Origin: Agaricus subrufescens
Lineage: Eukaryota > Basidiomycota > Agaricomycetes > Agaricales > Agaricaceae
Direction of reading: 5' to 3'
NCBI GenBank assembly: GCA_029945375.1
Contig: CM057060.1
Location: 3,162,001 to 3,226,000, forward strand
DNA: 64,000 bases
A program made the position numbers and the translations under genes. The notes under the pieces were generated by a model that searched no databases, was not told where the DNA came from, and saw only the letters and a program-made list of their open reading frames with translations. Within the stretch, counting starts at the first letter, position 1, and each line of letters starts with the position of its first letter. Of this stretch, positions 35,913 through 47,975 are shown one piece after another.

Positions 35913-38184
35913 ATGCACATTTTGTCTGGATTACTGCTAGTATCAGAGCTCATTACTCTAGGATTATGCATTGTATATCATCAGGCTAGCGAAATGACGC
36001 AAACCCAGTTCGATTTTGTGATTATAGGAGGTAGGTACGACGCTCGAAGATGGTGCACAATGTATTTGCTCATAGTTCTTATTATAACAGGAGGAACCGC
36101 GGGGGCCGTTCTTGCCAGTCGTCTTTCTGAAATAAAAGAATTTCAAGTCTTGGTTATTGAAGCAGGGCCTAGGTGCGCCCAACCAACGTTTTGATCGTGT
36201 TACCATTGATCACAAAATGGTGCCTGCGTAGCAACGAGGACGTTCTGGATTCACAAGTTCCACTTTTCGCCCTCAACCTACAGAATTCTCCTTATGACTG
36301 GAATTTTACGACAGCGCCTCAGAAGTTTGCCAATGGTCGTATAGTACCATATGCTCGCGGTCACATGCTTGGGGGTAGTAGTAGTATCAGTGGGTGTCTG
36401 GTGTATCATCTTGACCCATTAAAATCTCGCTCAGTGCTTTGAAAACAGATTTGATGGTTTATACACGTGGAACAGTAGACGATTATGACAGATGGGCACG
36501 CGTCACAAAGGATTCAAGTTGGTCATGGGACGAAATGTTTCCTTACTTTATAAAAGTATGTACACCACTAATCGATTGTTTACGATGACAATAACTGAGA
36601 ACCTAATAGCATGAACGTTTTGTGCAACCTACAGACGGCAGGAATATAGCAGGAGAATTCGACCCAGTTATCCATGGGTATGGCGGGATGACCTGCATCT
36701 CCCTACCTAATCGACTTCAAACGTCGTTGGCAGAGCGATTTTTCAGTGCTGCAGACGAGCTCGGAGGTAATTTTGAGGTAAATCTTGATATGAACTCTGG
36801 GAAACCCCTTGGTTCCAGTAAGTGATTCGACTTTCAACAATGCTGTATTAGAGAATATCTGCTTCGCAGCTTGGATACAAGCTACGATCGGTGGTGGAGA
36901 GAGGAGTACCTCTGCTACATCTTACCTTACTCGCGAGGTACTTATACGGAAAAACCTCCATGTTGTGCTGAATACAAGGGCAACACGAATACAAAGATCG
37001 GATGCTTCGAGCTCCTCCGGAAATACAGAGTTTGATAGCGTTGAAGTTGTAGGACACAGTAAGTTCCTCTGGAAATATCTGTCAAATTGTCCTATTAAAT
37101 ATTTGTAGGCAATAACTTCCGCCTCTTCCAGGCTACCAAGGAAGTGATACTCTCAGCGGGTAGTATCGGCTCTCCCCATGTGCTTTTTCATTCCGGATTT
37201 GGGGATGCTAAAGACTTAGAGTCCGTCGGAATCAAACCTATTGTCAACCTTCCAAGCCTCGGGAAGAACCTTACTGATCATCCTTTCATAATGGTTGACT
37301 TTGTGGCAAATAACACCGGGCCGAAGTACGTTCTCACCGGCTGCTTGCACTCTTTATTGTGGCTGACCATAGTGTCTCAAATACAAGTGTCTTCGCCAAT
37401 TCAACACTTCTCGCGGAGGCTCTAGAAGAGTGGAAGAATTCAAAAAGTGGTCCATTGTCAAATACAGCAACTAATCATGTGGTGTGGGGTCGACTCCCTG
37501 CCGATGCGCCTCTCGATGATCCCAGCGCGGGGCCAAGTTCACCGCATTGGGAAATCATACTAGCTGTGAATCTGGGGCAGGAACCTTCACCTCATGTTAT
37601 GGCGGCAATCTCTGTAGTCAGTCCTGCCTCTCGTGAGTTATTAGACAAATGCTCGTATCACGTCCCAGAGACGCTTACTCCCTACCAAGGTGGAACGGTT
37701 ACAATCAACTCAGCTGACCCGTTGAGCGCTCCGGTTATAGATCCAGCATTTTTTACAACTGCAGTTGATATTGCTACTGCGCGTGACGCCATTAGGAATG
37801 CTCGTAAACTTTTTGCCGCTAAGTCGTTCGAAGGGTATATAGTATCCGAAGCTCCTCCATCAGCTGGCGCCGAATCGGACGATGAGCTTAACGGATTCAT
37901 CAGCAGAACTTTTACCACTACTTGGCATCCTACCTCGACTGCCATGATGTCACCAAAAGGAGCAGATTACGGTGTCGTGGATCCAGACTTGAGAGTCAAG
38001 GGCATACGAGGATTAAGGGTTGTTGATGCCTCTGTGATGGTGAGTCCTAGTTAGCTCGCCCCCATCACGGCATAGCTAAAGGTTGGATGGAAAGCCATTC
38101 ATTATTGCAGGCCATACACAAACGCCAGTATATGTGATTGCAGAGCGTGCGGCAGACATGATTAAACACGATTGGATGAACTAA
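35913..38184 (+). CDS. GMC oxidoreductase, aryl-alcohol-oxidase-like (copy 4)
   Basis: Ten exons: 35913-36030, 36091-36172, 36232-36389, 36449-36555, 36610-36817, 36870-37058, 37109-37325, 37388-37632, 37690-38039, 38095-38184; 587 aa. The frame is open 41 codons upstream, but the start at 35913 gives exon 1 exactly 118 nt as in all paralogs, lies 43 nt after a TATA box and begins a signal peptide (MHILSGLLLVSELITLGLC). FAD motif VIIGGGTAGA; GGSSSIN; SPHWE; catalytic His521 (TTTWHP) and His565 (IAGHTQT). Oddity: the segment that reads VTGDSGWSWD in copies 2, 3 and 5 is VTKDSSWSWD here, with both glycines replaced. Otherwise intact, so activity is plausible but should not be assumed. Predicted secreted AA3_2 oxidase. 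Confidence 0.86.
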
Positions 38185-39540
38185 AGTGCCAGTGACTGCA
38201 CTGGAGAGAAATTGAGAATACATAATTTGAGTTTTCAGGATCCTCATACCGGGAGTTACCACAGAAAGCCAAATACGAGTTTCATTTTGGCTATCTGCCA
38301 TTTTTGTATCTCGTTGTCAAGGGTATCTTCTTCATTCGGTCATATTTGATACCCAACGAACGTCTTTCTTAGTTCTATTTCTGTGACGATCTCTTTCCTC
38401 TGTGTGCACCTGAATTTGAGTCTGATAATATATTGTACTAGTATGTTCCCTTCTGTCTCCTTCCTGCATTTTGAGTCATTACCATACTAATTACGGTGAT
38501 ATCCGCGTATCACAGGAACGAGCAGCTCTAGGATGATCAACCTGATCCAACCGATCAAGGACATAGTGCGGGCATTGACAATCCAGGTTCAGGTAAACAA
38601 TCGACATCATTAACTTCGTTCTAGGCCTCAAATCATTATAAGACGGCGGGTAATTAAAGAGTCGAAACTGTGCATTGGATGTATGCCCACGACTACAAGA
38701 TTCAGGGACTTGGAAATCAAGCACAGCGGGTGCGCACTGAATCTATGACTCATGTTGCTAGTACAGTATGGAGGTTTGTAACCCTGGGTGAAAAGAGTTT
38801 TTCCCGAGTTGAGGAAAATAGGAGGTCTCGACTTCAAAAGGCCCTCGGTAGTGAGAAATAACACACATATTCAGTGCGTCCGAGTCGCTTCCGGTACATT
38901 TGGGCTCATATGACCGTCTCCTATCAACCGCCGTTAATCAATTCAACAACCCTCGAATCTCCTTCCAAGCTTCTCTGGTCCCTGCCGTAACATCAACTCC
39001 ACAGGGCGAACCCTCAAGTGAGCGGCGGCCTTCGTTCAGCGCTTCATTCTAAAGAACCTGCTGGGGAAGCGCCACTTGGTGTCATTCCAGATCTCAGATA
39101 AGATTTCCACGATCGCTTATCGGCTCTTTGGTACCTGACTGAACTCCTATTCAGGCGCCCGCGGTCACGAATGAAACGCTTGAACAAGCATCTCTGCCTT
39201 TGGTACCTAGATGCGTCAACATATATCGCAGTAGAATGCAATGCTTGGTCATGAAAGTGATGGCAACCAGTGATCTGAGGGTATCCTTCAGAAGAGAACT
39301 GAAGTAGCCACACCGCATAGAACAATAACCATCTCACGACACCGAGGTTATCACAGCTCGCATCTAAGTGGCGGTGAGACTTCGCCACCGCCATTTCTCG
39401 CGACTGCGTATGCAGTATTCCAAACGAAAACCCGATCGAGGCGGAGAGAGGTTGTCACCCTATAACGCTTGTCACAGCGGCTCAAAGAGCGTGACGCCTC
39501 GTGCCTCTCTGCTCAGTCGTTAGTTACCTCCTTCAGTAGT
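38185..39540. other. Intergenic after GMC copy 4
   Basis: About 1.36 kb with no recognisable gene; contains the second copy of the short dispersed repeat and ends at a MITE. Confidence 0.45.
38781..38805 (+). repeat. Short dispersed repeat, copy 2
   Basis: ACCCTGGGTGAAAAGAG followed by TTTTTCCC; counterpart of 34741-34764. Confidence 0.4.
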
Positions 39541-39686
39541 TATACACTGGGCCGGTGTCACAATAAGGCACCTGTCTTATTGAAACATTATCAATTTTTT
39601 CGTGACTTTTCGTGACAAAAGTCACGAATTTTTCAGTATTTACTCAATAAGACACGTGGCTTATTGTGACACCGGCCCAGTGTATA
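39541..39686. mobile_element. MITE-like hairpin element, 146 bp, with 43-bp terminal inverted repeats
   Basis: Left arm 39541-39583 and right arm 39644-39686 are reverse complements with two mismatches (starting TATACACTGGGCCGGTGTCA). The outer TA dinucleotides are compatible with a TA target-site duplication, as made by Tc1/mariner-type transposases. A second inner palindrome (TTCGTGACTTTT at 39599-39610 against AAAAGTCACGAA at 39617-39628) makes nearly the whole element self-complementary. It has no coding capacity, so it would be non-autonomous. Confidence 0.85.
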
Positions 39687-40439
39687 CCAGATGCTCTTGT
39701 TTTGTGGCATATTCGGGCTCTTCTCTCGAATCTGGCTGCGGAGTGGCCGGAGTGGCGTAATTGCTCCCGACACTAGAAGCGTCATGTATGTGGATCAATT
39801 TATCAAATTTCCTTCCCCGGCTAGTCCAACTCACCGGGCTCGTTTGCGAATCTAGCGAAAGGCAGATCGATGCTGGGTCGATCGGAGCTCACCGCTTTCG
39901 AATTAGTGTTTTCCGGATATGTACTTCCGGTAACACGTAAGGATACCGAAAAGCCCCCGGCAATCCTATTGATCAGGATAGAGAACGACATTGAACGAAC
40001 TTTAGCGACAAAACCTTGGATAATGATCCAGGTATCGTAGCGCGTACTATACGCAACAACGCAGACCCCGACGGCCCGAGAATTCTGATGTTCAGGAGTA
40101 TGATAGCAGAGCCTATTAATAGCGACTCCGGTGCAATACATATTATTCTGAGTACAGTGGTGCTACATAATGGGAGTGATGGTCTTTGGACAGCAAGCTC
40201 TTACAATAATAGTCTGTTACTCGTATGTCAGGAACTACGACAGTTCCTGGACCAGGCTTCTCCTATCTATCGGATGCCACTGAACAGGATAAGAATATCC
40301 GTGTAACATGCATATCCACGCAAGACAGTGGAAATGGAAGATCTTCCAATCTAACCCGGGGGATGGTCATTTTCTGAAAAAATATATCGCCCGAGGTGAA
40401 CGATGTAGTAATTTCGCCACACAGCCCCAGGCTAGAACA
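39687..40439. other. Intergenic upstream of GMC copy 5
   Basis: No gene recognised; upstream region of GMC copy 5. Confidence 0.45.
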
Positions 40440-40447
40440 TATATAAG
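40440..40447 (+). promoter_or_regulatory. TATA box of GMC gene 5
   Basis: TATATAAG, 43 nt before the start codon at 40491. Confidence 0.65.
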
Positions 40448-40490
40448 CACTTTATAGAGATCGCATATTCACAAGCTCAATCTGCGAACC

Positions 40491-42768
40491 ATGCGCACTT
40501 TACATAGGTTGCTGATCTTGACGACTCTCATCACATCGGGTCTCTGTGCTGTATATCAGCAGCTTAGTGACCTGAAGCAAGAGAAGTTTGATTTTGTGAT
40601 CGTAGGAGGTTAGTTCAAGTCCCAAAATTTGTGTTTTACAAATTGACTGACGACGTCTTTTCTCTGAAGGAGGGACAGCAGGGGCAGTCTTGGCTAGTCG
40701 TCTCTCTGAAGTGAAGAAATTCCAAGTCTTGGTTATCGAAGCAGGGCCTAGGTACGCTTGGCCAATGACCACCTTACAGAAGTTTCCCCTGAGCTTCTGT
40801 TGATAGCAACGATGGAGTCCTACTTTCTGAAGTCCCATTCTTCGCCTTCGATATACAAAACACCCCTTGGGACTGGAATTATACGACAACGCCGCAGACG
40901 TTTGCGAACGGCCGGAGTGTGCCATACTCCCGTGGACATATTCTCGGGGGCAGTAGTGCTATCAGTGCGTATCAGGAACATTGTATTTTCCGCATTGTTT
41001 AGTACTCATCTTTCATCCTTGCGAATAGATCTGATGATTTACACCAGAGGAACAGTGGATGATTACGACAGATGGGCTCATGTTACAGGTGACTCTGGTT
41101 GGTCATGGGATTCAATGTTCCCCTACTTTTTGAAGGTATGAGCTTGTCGTACAATTCAGGGAACGCATTGTTGAATATCCTAAAGCATGAACGCTTCATC
41201 CCACCAGGTGATGGAAGAGATATATCTGGAGAGTTCAATCAATCTCTGCATAGTTTTGATGGGATGACTCGTATCTCGCTACCATGCCAACTTCAAAGGC
41301 CATTCGATGACAATGTTTTTGCTGCAGCAGATGAGCTGGGAGGCAATTTTGAGTTTACCCTTGACATGAACAATGGGACGATGCTTGGTACTGGTGAGTG
41401 TTTTGAAAGTTACATCCCTGAGCACTAGAAATGATGATATATTCGTACAGCATGGGTGCAGGGTACTAACGGTGGAGGAGAGAGGAGCACTTCTGCTACA
41501 TCCTATCTTACTGAAGGTGTGATGGCGCGGAAGAACCTCCATGTCCTACTAAATACTAAAACAACCCGAATTCGGCGAGCTAACATTCCAGTGCCTAATG
41601 CTCCGGAGTTTGATATGGTTGAAGTTGTTGGGAATGGTCAGTTTTCCTAAATGTACATATTAGAATGATCAGCGTGCTCACTTTTAGTAGATAAGGGCTC
41701 GCGCATCCTCCGTGCTACCAAGGAAGTTATACTATCGGCAGGTAGCATCGGATCCCCGCATGTACTTTTCCATTCTGGGTTTGGAGATGCTCAAGAGTTG
41801 CAGTCCGCCGGAATCGAACCCATCATCAATCTTCCGAGCCTCGGGAAGAACCTCTCAGACCACCCTTTCCTAGAGGTGGAATATAAGGCAAATAACAAGG
41901 CTGGACCAAAGTATGTTCTTACCATCCCTTCTAGCACTACTTCGCATGGCTGAGTATCTGTGACAAATAAAAGTTTCCTCGCAAACTCGACACTCCTCTC
42001 GAGTGAATTGGATGAGTGGAAGAACTCAAAGTCCGGACCTTTGTCAAATATCCCAACTAATAATCTCGTATGGGGTCGACTTCCCGAAAACTCCAGTTTC
42101 GATGATCCAAGTCCCGGACCAAACTCTCCTCACTGGGAGCTTATACTAGCATTGAACCTGGGGGTTTCACCAGAGCCTCATGTCGTAACAGCAATCTCTA
42201 TAGTCAGTCCACTCTCTCGTAAGTGACTCGACTTTCCTGTCAGTGGGGATCGATGTTTATTGATCACAACAAAGGTGGAATGGTTACGGTTAATTCCTCC
42301 GACCCGTTGGACCCTCCGGTTATAGATCCAGCATTCTTTACCAACCCAGTAGATATCGCAATTGCCCGCGACGCAGTCAGAAGCTCCCGCAAATTCTTTG
42401 GCGCAAAGGCATGGGAAGAATTCATAGTATCTGAAACTGGTGCATCCGCCGGCGCCGAATCGGATGATGAGCTCGACGCTTTCATTGCAGGCAATTTCAC
42501 GACTACTTGGCACCCTGCTTCTACAGCGAAGATGTCTCCGAAGGGAGCGGATTATGGGGTAGTGGATCCGGACTTGAGGGTGAAAGGTGTACGAGGATTG
42601 AGGATTGTCGACGCCTCTGTAATGGTAAGTCTGAGCCTGTTGTAATCTCGTATAAGAACTTGCCTGACAATTTCGTTGAAGCCTTTCCTGATTTCGGGTC
42701 ATCCGTTAACTGCCGTATATGTGATTGCTGAGCGTGCTGCTGATATGATCAAGCACGATTGGGCTTGA
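40491..42768 (+). CDS. GMC oxidoreductase, aryl-alcohol-oxidase-like (copy 5)
   Basis: Ten exons: 40491-40608, 40670-40751, 40807-40964, 41029-41135, 41186-41393, 41451-41636, 41691-41910, 41974-42218, 42275-42624, 42682-42768; 586 aa. Signal peptide MRTLHRLLILTTLITSGLCA; FAD motif VIVGGGTAGA; GGSSAIN; MIYTRGTVDDYDRWA; VTGDSGWSWD; SPHWE; catalytic His521 (TTTWHP) and His565 (ISGHPLT). The exon 8 acceptor (AAAAG at 41969-41973) was set by the constant 245-nt exon length. The C terminus is one codon shorter than in the others (HDWA-stop). Last member of the co-oriented cluster, about 2 kb before the first NACHT gene. Predicted secreted AA3_2 alcohol oxidase; substrate unknown. Confidence 0.88.
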
Positions 42769-44717
42769 GGCTTGAAGAGTCAGTGCTGATAACAGTGCTG
42801 GCGATAGAACACATTAAACCTAGACATATTGAATAGTGGCTTGAATAATACACATTGGTTTTCCTCTGAATTAGAAGTTAGTGTTATGAGATAGCAATAT
42901 TTCACGCCCCGACCTCTAAGCATATCACGATGGGGGGTTTCGTTCCGCTTCTCTCATCTGATCTGATTTGAACCTCAACGAGTCACCAGAAGTATTTCTT
43001 CTTCGCCAGCTGTTATCTCGGATTCGGAACCATCTAGGGTCACCGGCCGGGTATTCTACTTCTCTCTGCCACCCAATCTAAGAGAACATTATCTGCGGAT
43101 TGCTCCAGGTTGACGAAAATAGAAATACTCGCCATGGACTCCTATGCCCTTGCTTGTTCAACCATGTAATCCATACGACCGAAGATAGACAGGGAACAGT
43201 ATCCATGCTGATGATGACTGAACTTGTGAGGTCTTGTGCAGGCGGCTACCGCAAATATCCGTTCAGAAATTATAAGTCGTATTCAACCTCCGTTATTTTC
43301 TGGGCGACACGTTGGAAGATCTTGGTTGCATTGACTGATGAAGAGACATTCGGGAGCTATTTGAGCTACAATAATAAAGCCTTGACAAAAGCCATCAAAG
43401 GATAATGGCCCAGTCGTCGTTTCTGATATCTTCGAGAACATGTAGTGCCCCTATTCTTGGTGTTATCGTGGCTAGATTGGACGGGAGAAATATGCTATAT
43501 TCCATAGTTGTGCAGTAGAATGAATAGTGCTATTCTGCCTTTGTTTTTCGATGCCGTGTCTACCTACGAATGGACCAACGACATATGTAACCGCTGTCAA
43601 ATGCTGCTGAGAAATCGCACGAGGCGAGTTCATTACGGCAGAAGGAAATCCTGGAGAAGTAGGCGAAGACGTAAAGGGCTGTAAGGTAAGCAGGAATAGA
43701 TTACTGTTGGAACACTGCCCTGCTAGCCGTGACGTGCCTGCATGGCCTGTTGATAGAATAAGAGCAACAGAACCACTGGCTGATAACGACAATAAGGGTC
43801 AACGAAGATCACGTGTATTGGCAGTTCCTGCTTTGAACTTCCCGGTGCCACTGGCAATCGCGCTTTTTGTTCTACTTTGCTGCCAGCAAAGTCAGCTGGA
43901 TCTACTCGAGCCGACTCACTAATTTTATCTGCTCCCGTCGCAAGCACATCACTGACAGTAATTGTATTGGCGGAGAAAAGGCGTGAGTGCATTACCTATC
44001 GGTTTCTATAATTGCAGTTTTTCATTCTCTCATATTGAATGTACTTGAAGACGGCCCGAACTAAGCCTAATCGATAGGATCTACCATCATGGCAGATTCG
44101 GGTGTCAACGTCCACTGTCAATACTTCGCATGAATCCGGGCATCACGTTGTCATAGTCTTATATCGCTGTTAAATTCTCAAAATATGTGCAAAGTTAGTT
44201 AATTAGTGGACACAAAGATGATTCACGCAAGGTTGGACATAAGTGAGGACAAACACGAAGCGACGAACTCGATGGGAGAGGAGACTTGCATATTATTAAA
44301 CAGTGATATGATCGACAATATGATTGTCGGCATACCATAAGCAAATCAGGGCATGCCCTGCCAGCTATCGTGAATTCATGATGCGCCTGTCCAATTAGTC
44401 ATACAAGGGGATTAATTTGTTGACCACAGCGTTACGCGTCATGGAGCGACTCCCTCTCATTCTCTTAGCCATCCCGACGTCTCACTCACGTTTTCTTTTG
44501 ACATACTGCGATGGGCAAACAACACTTGTGGACAGCCGAAGTGGACTGGTATGGATGGTTTTTGTGTAAAGTATCGAGTTCTGAATGGCCTTACAGCACT
44601 ATTTTTGGTGTCGATCAGCCTTCTGGCGCCAGTTGTCACCGCCTCGTCACCGCCCCGGAGCACACGAGGCATATGGTATAAGATCCTGCCAGAGCTCATA
44701 TCCTTTCTCTCTACCCG
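42769..44717. other. Intergenic between the GMC cluster and the NACHT genes
   Basis: About 1.9 kb with only short ORFs on both strands (for example 43100-43405) that show no domain. It includes the upstream region of the first NACHT gene. Confidence 0.5.
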
Positions 44718-47700
44718 ATGCCATCCAACCCCTCAAAAATCTTCGAGCACAACGCCTCACAACACACCCAACATGCTCACGACAGTGATCAACACAATCT
44801 CGCTCCTGATTCTAACCAACCCGTCAGTCTGTTCACCCTTATCCGCAGTATGACCTCTAAGTTTCCGGTACAGCCTACCGCTCGAGCTGCGCTCCACACC
44901 TCATATCCGGCAACCTCGTCACAAGCTTCTTCTTCCTACAACTCCTTTTACCCTTGGTATCAACATGTACGTGCCTGGGCTACTCCTCGTCCATGACTCT
45001 TGTTCTCATACTTTCAAAGGACACTATCTCGCCGACATATCTCCATTCCAGCTCACAAAATATTTTGGTACCTGTTTCTCAAGATGCGTAACTCACCTGA
45101 ATTCTGATATATCTCCATAGTCAAGCAGTCAGCTGATCCCCCCTCGTTCGAAAGTCCAGTCGCAATTTGCGCCTACGATGATGCCTCAGAGAGCCTCAGC
45201 TGAGGCCTTTTATCGAGCCGATCTTCCCAATACCGTAGTATGTATGATTACCGTACTAATTTTAATCGTTTTCGCTAATCTCTATCCCTCGTATTGAGCA
45301 GGACCATTCCTATTCATCGTTAGATTATGCTACATTGGAGGCGCACCAGGATAGTACAGACGTATGTCGTACATCTGGCGAGGCAGTCATGGCGCGCAGC
45401 TCCATGAACCGGTTGCCCGAGTCTTCGCTGCCTAAGAGAAGGGGGGATTATGGGGCACCTGGGCGTGCCAAGCGTTTCCGCGTTGATGATCAACGAGGGC
45501 CGTTGGATAGTTCCTCTACAAGTCAGTGCTCTAACGAATCTCTTCACTCACTAGAGGGGATAACTGATTCACGATTCCACTCCAGGCAATGAATGGGACC
45601 GAGGAAGGGTTAGTCACTCAGAGGGTTTTTCCCGTGAGCCTTACGAACTAGGTGAGACGCCGAATATCGCGGAGTACTAATTGGACTACAATTGATGTTC
45701 CGCTCTGAAGTCTCATCAACAAGAAGATCGTCTGTCCGCAATGACTCGAGAAGTCGGGTAGCCCAAATTCAAGGTGAGTTGGTAGAGCCAGTCTCCATTA
45801 TGCGAGACTGAATATTACTAGGCGCGCATTCTGCACCTGCTCGTGGTTTTTTCTCCCACTCCAGCAATAACGTGCTTGAACAACCTATCATGGTGGATAA
45901 CAGTCAGCATACAGTCAATAATAGTCAACATCATCATATTCAAGGCGACCAGCCAGATGGAAGTGAGATTAGCTCGTTCTCATACATGTGTTGTTGACGC
46001 TCAATCACGATAATAGCACTACTTTGGCTCAAAGAATACATCATGGAAGGCGCAGAGTTTGATTCATCTGAACGGGACCCACCTCCTCGTTGTCACCCGA
46101 ATACACGCGCTTCCATCATCGAAAGGATGCTTGGTTGGATCCAAGATCCCCATCGAGGAGAAAAGATGCGGTGGGTACGCGGCACTGCTGGCGTCGGGAA
46201 ATCAGCTATCATCCAAACTGTTTTTGAGAGCCTGCCAGAGGACACCAGAGGTGGAAGCGTCTTCTTCTCCCGACCAAATGGACGGAACAACCCAAACCAA
46301 GTATTCCCGTCCTTCGCCTACCAGCTTGCCGTCAGAGACTTGCCTTACAGAGCATATCTCAAAGAGCTGATGCTGAAGGACCCCCGGTCGCTATGTAAAT
46401 CGATGAAGGAGCAGTTTCGCATCTTGTTCTACGAACCATTTGCGAATCGGAAGCTGTTGGACGGCCAGGCTGATTTAGTGATCGCTCTCGATGGTCTTGA
46501 TGAGTGTGGCGGTGACCCTACCTTTGATGCTACCAACCCTGCTCTGTCTCGTGGCAGGTCTAGTGAATCTGCGCAGCGGGAGATTGTGGAGCTCATCAGC
46601 GGTTTCATACAGCAGTCTCCCTCAGTTCCGCTTATATGGATTATCGCCAGTCGGCCCGAAAAACACCTACAGGTGACGTTTGCCAGCGAAAAAGTTGGGT
46701 CTATTTTTTCGGAGGAAGAAGTGCCCGTGGACTCTGTAGAAGCATGTCAGGATGTCGAGAGGTACCTGGACACCGAATTCACGCGTATCCGAAAAGATCA
46801 TGATGATCTCATAACGACGCCCTGGCCTAGCAGCAAAGATTTCTCGCTTATTACCATGAAGGCGTCCGGCTTGTTCATCTTCGCTCAAGTGCTAATTCGC
46901 TTCATCGACGACACGAATCCCCTCCAGCAACTGAAATACGCTTTGGCCGCAATCTCAAAGGCATCTACGTCCGATGTCGTGGAAAATCCGCTTATCTTTC
47001 TGGATGCTATGTACATGGAGATTGTTTCGAAGGTGCCCCTCAAGCTTCTAGAGCCTGCTACAAAAATTATCGGTACCATTGTCCTATGTGACCAGAAAGA
47101 TGTACGCAAGGCTGATGCCACTCTCCCCACAATATGCAATATTTTGAACATCCCCAAAGATGTTGCTCTTACTGCCCTCCGTCATCTTCACTCCGTTCTA
47201 TTCTTCCCAAAAGCAATTGTATCTACTCGACCCAGTCTCTATCACGCTTCTTTTCGTGACTTCCTTGAAGATGAATCTCGGTCACACGAATACTCCATCA
47301 ACGAGACCAAGATCGGCGATGACTTGGCTGAGGGCTTGACGAGGTTTTACAGGCAACAGTCGTTCGATGGTCAGTATCGAGAACTTGATCATGATGTCCA
47401 CCTTGTTTATCTTTGATTCTCAGACAGCCTACTTCCGTGGCCCCGCAATGGGGATTTATGTCGATTGATTGAGATGGCCAAAGAGCTGTTCCACTCGCAC
47501 AAGCTGCTACGTTTTGGTGCCATGGTGTTTTCCTCCATGTTTCGTGTTTCGGAAAAACCATAATATCCACTTCGGAGTGGTGGGTTCCAAGCGGAGTACC
47601 CTGAACATGAGTACCAAATCTTGGGTGCTTCTCCTTCATCCCCCATTTGGGTCAAGTATGAACAACTTGGAATAACGTGCCACAGGCCCCTTGATTCTTT

Positions 47701-47975
47701 GGGTATTACCCATGATGCCGTTTCTAAGTACCTGATCGTTTTTAGGAATAATTTTTGCCTTATCTCTTTGAATCAGGTGAGACATAACAGAACTGTAAGT
47801 GGCAATTCATTGACCTGTGATGCAGCCGCGTTCCTTCGATGACGAAAATGAAGACATTGTGTTTTTTCGTGAACTTCTCTGCTACTGGACAGAACTCGAG
47901 CCTCAGTGGTCCATGTTATTGTGGGGTCACGAACAATTCAAACGTTTAGCGGTGTTCCCGTCATTGCACTCCTGA
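44718..47975 (+). CDS. NACHT-domain NTPase (NLR-like), tandem copy A
   Basis: Eleven exons modelled: 44718-44966, 45020-45067, 45121-45237, 45302-45521, 45586-45651, 45711-45773, 45822-45962, 46017-47369, 47424-47543, 47592-47776, 47826-47975; about 903 aa. Residues 1-300 are low-complexity (Ser/Gln/His/Arg) on short exons and match no domain I know. The NACHT core begins near residue 311 (MEGAEFDSSERDPPPRCHP) with Walker A GTAGVGKS at 357-364, Walker B LVIALDGLDE at 455-464, WIIASRPE, then a helical arm ending YHASFRDFLEDESRS. After it a short C-terminal region, shared with copy B, ends without WD40, ankyrin or TPR repeats. Fungal NACHT proteins of this type are thought to act in non-self recognition or regulated cell death; that role is inference. 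The intron 47544-47591 is proposed because the frame otherwise hits TAA. The N-terminal exons and the start are the least certain parts. Confidence 0.78.

Noticed and set aside
43100..43405. 101-codon ORF between the GMC cluster and the NACHT genes
   Set aside because: No similarity to the neighbouring gene families and no conserved motif; length is within chance for this composition.
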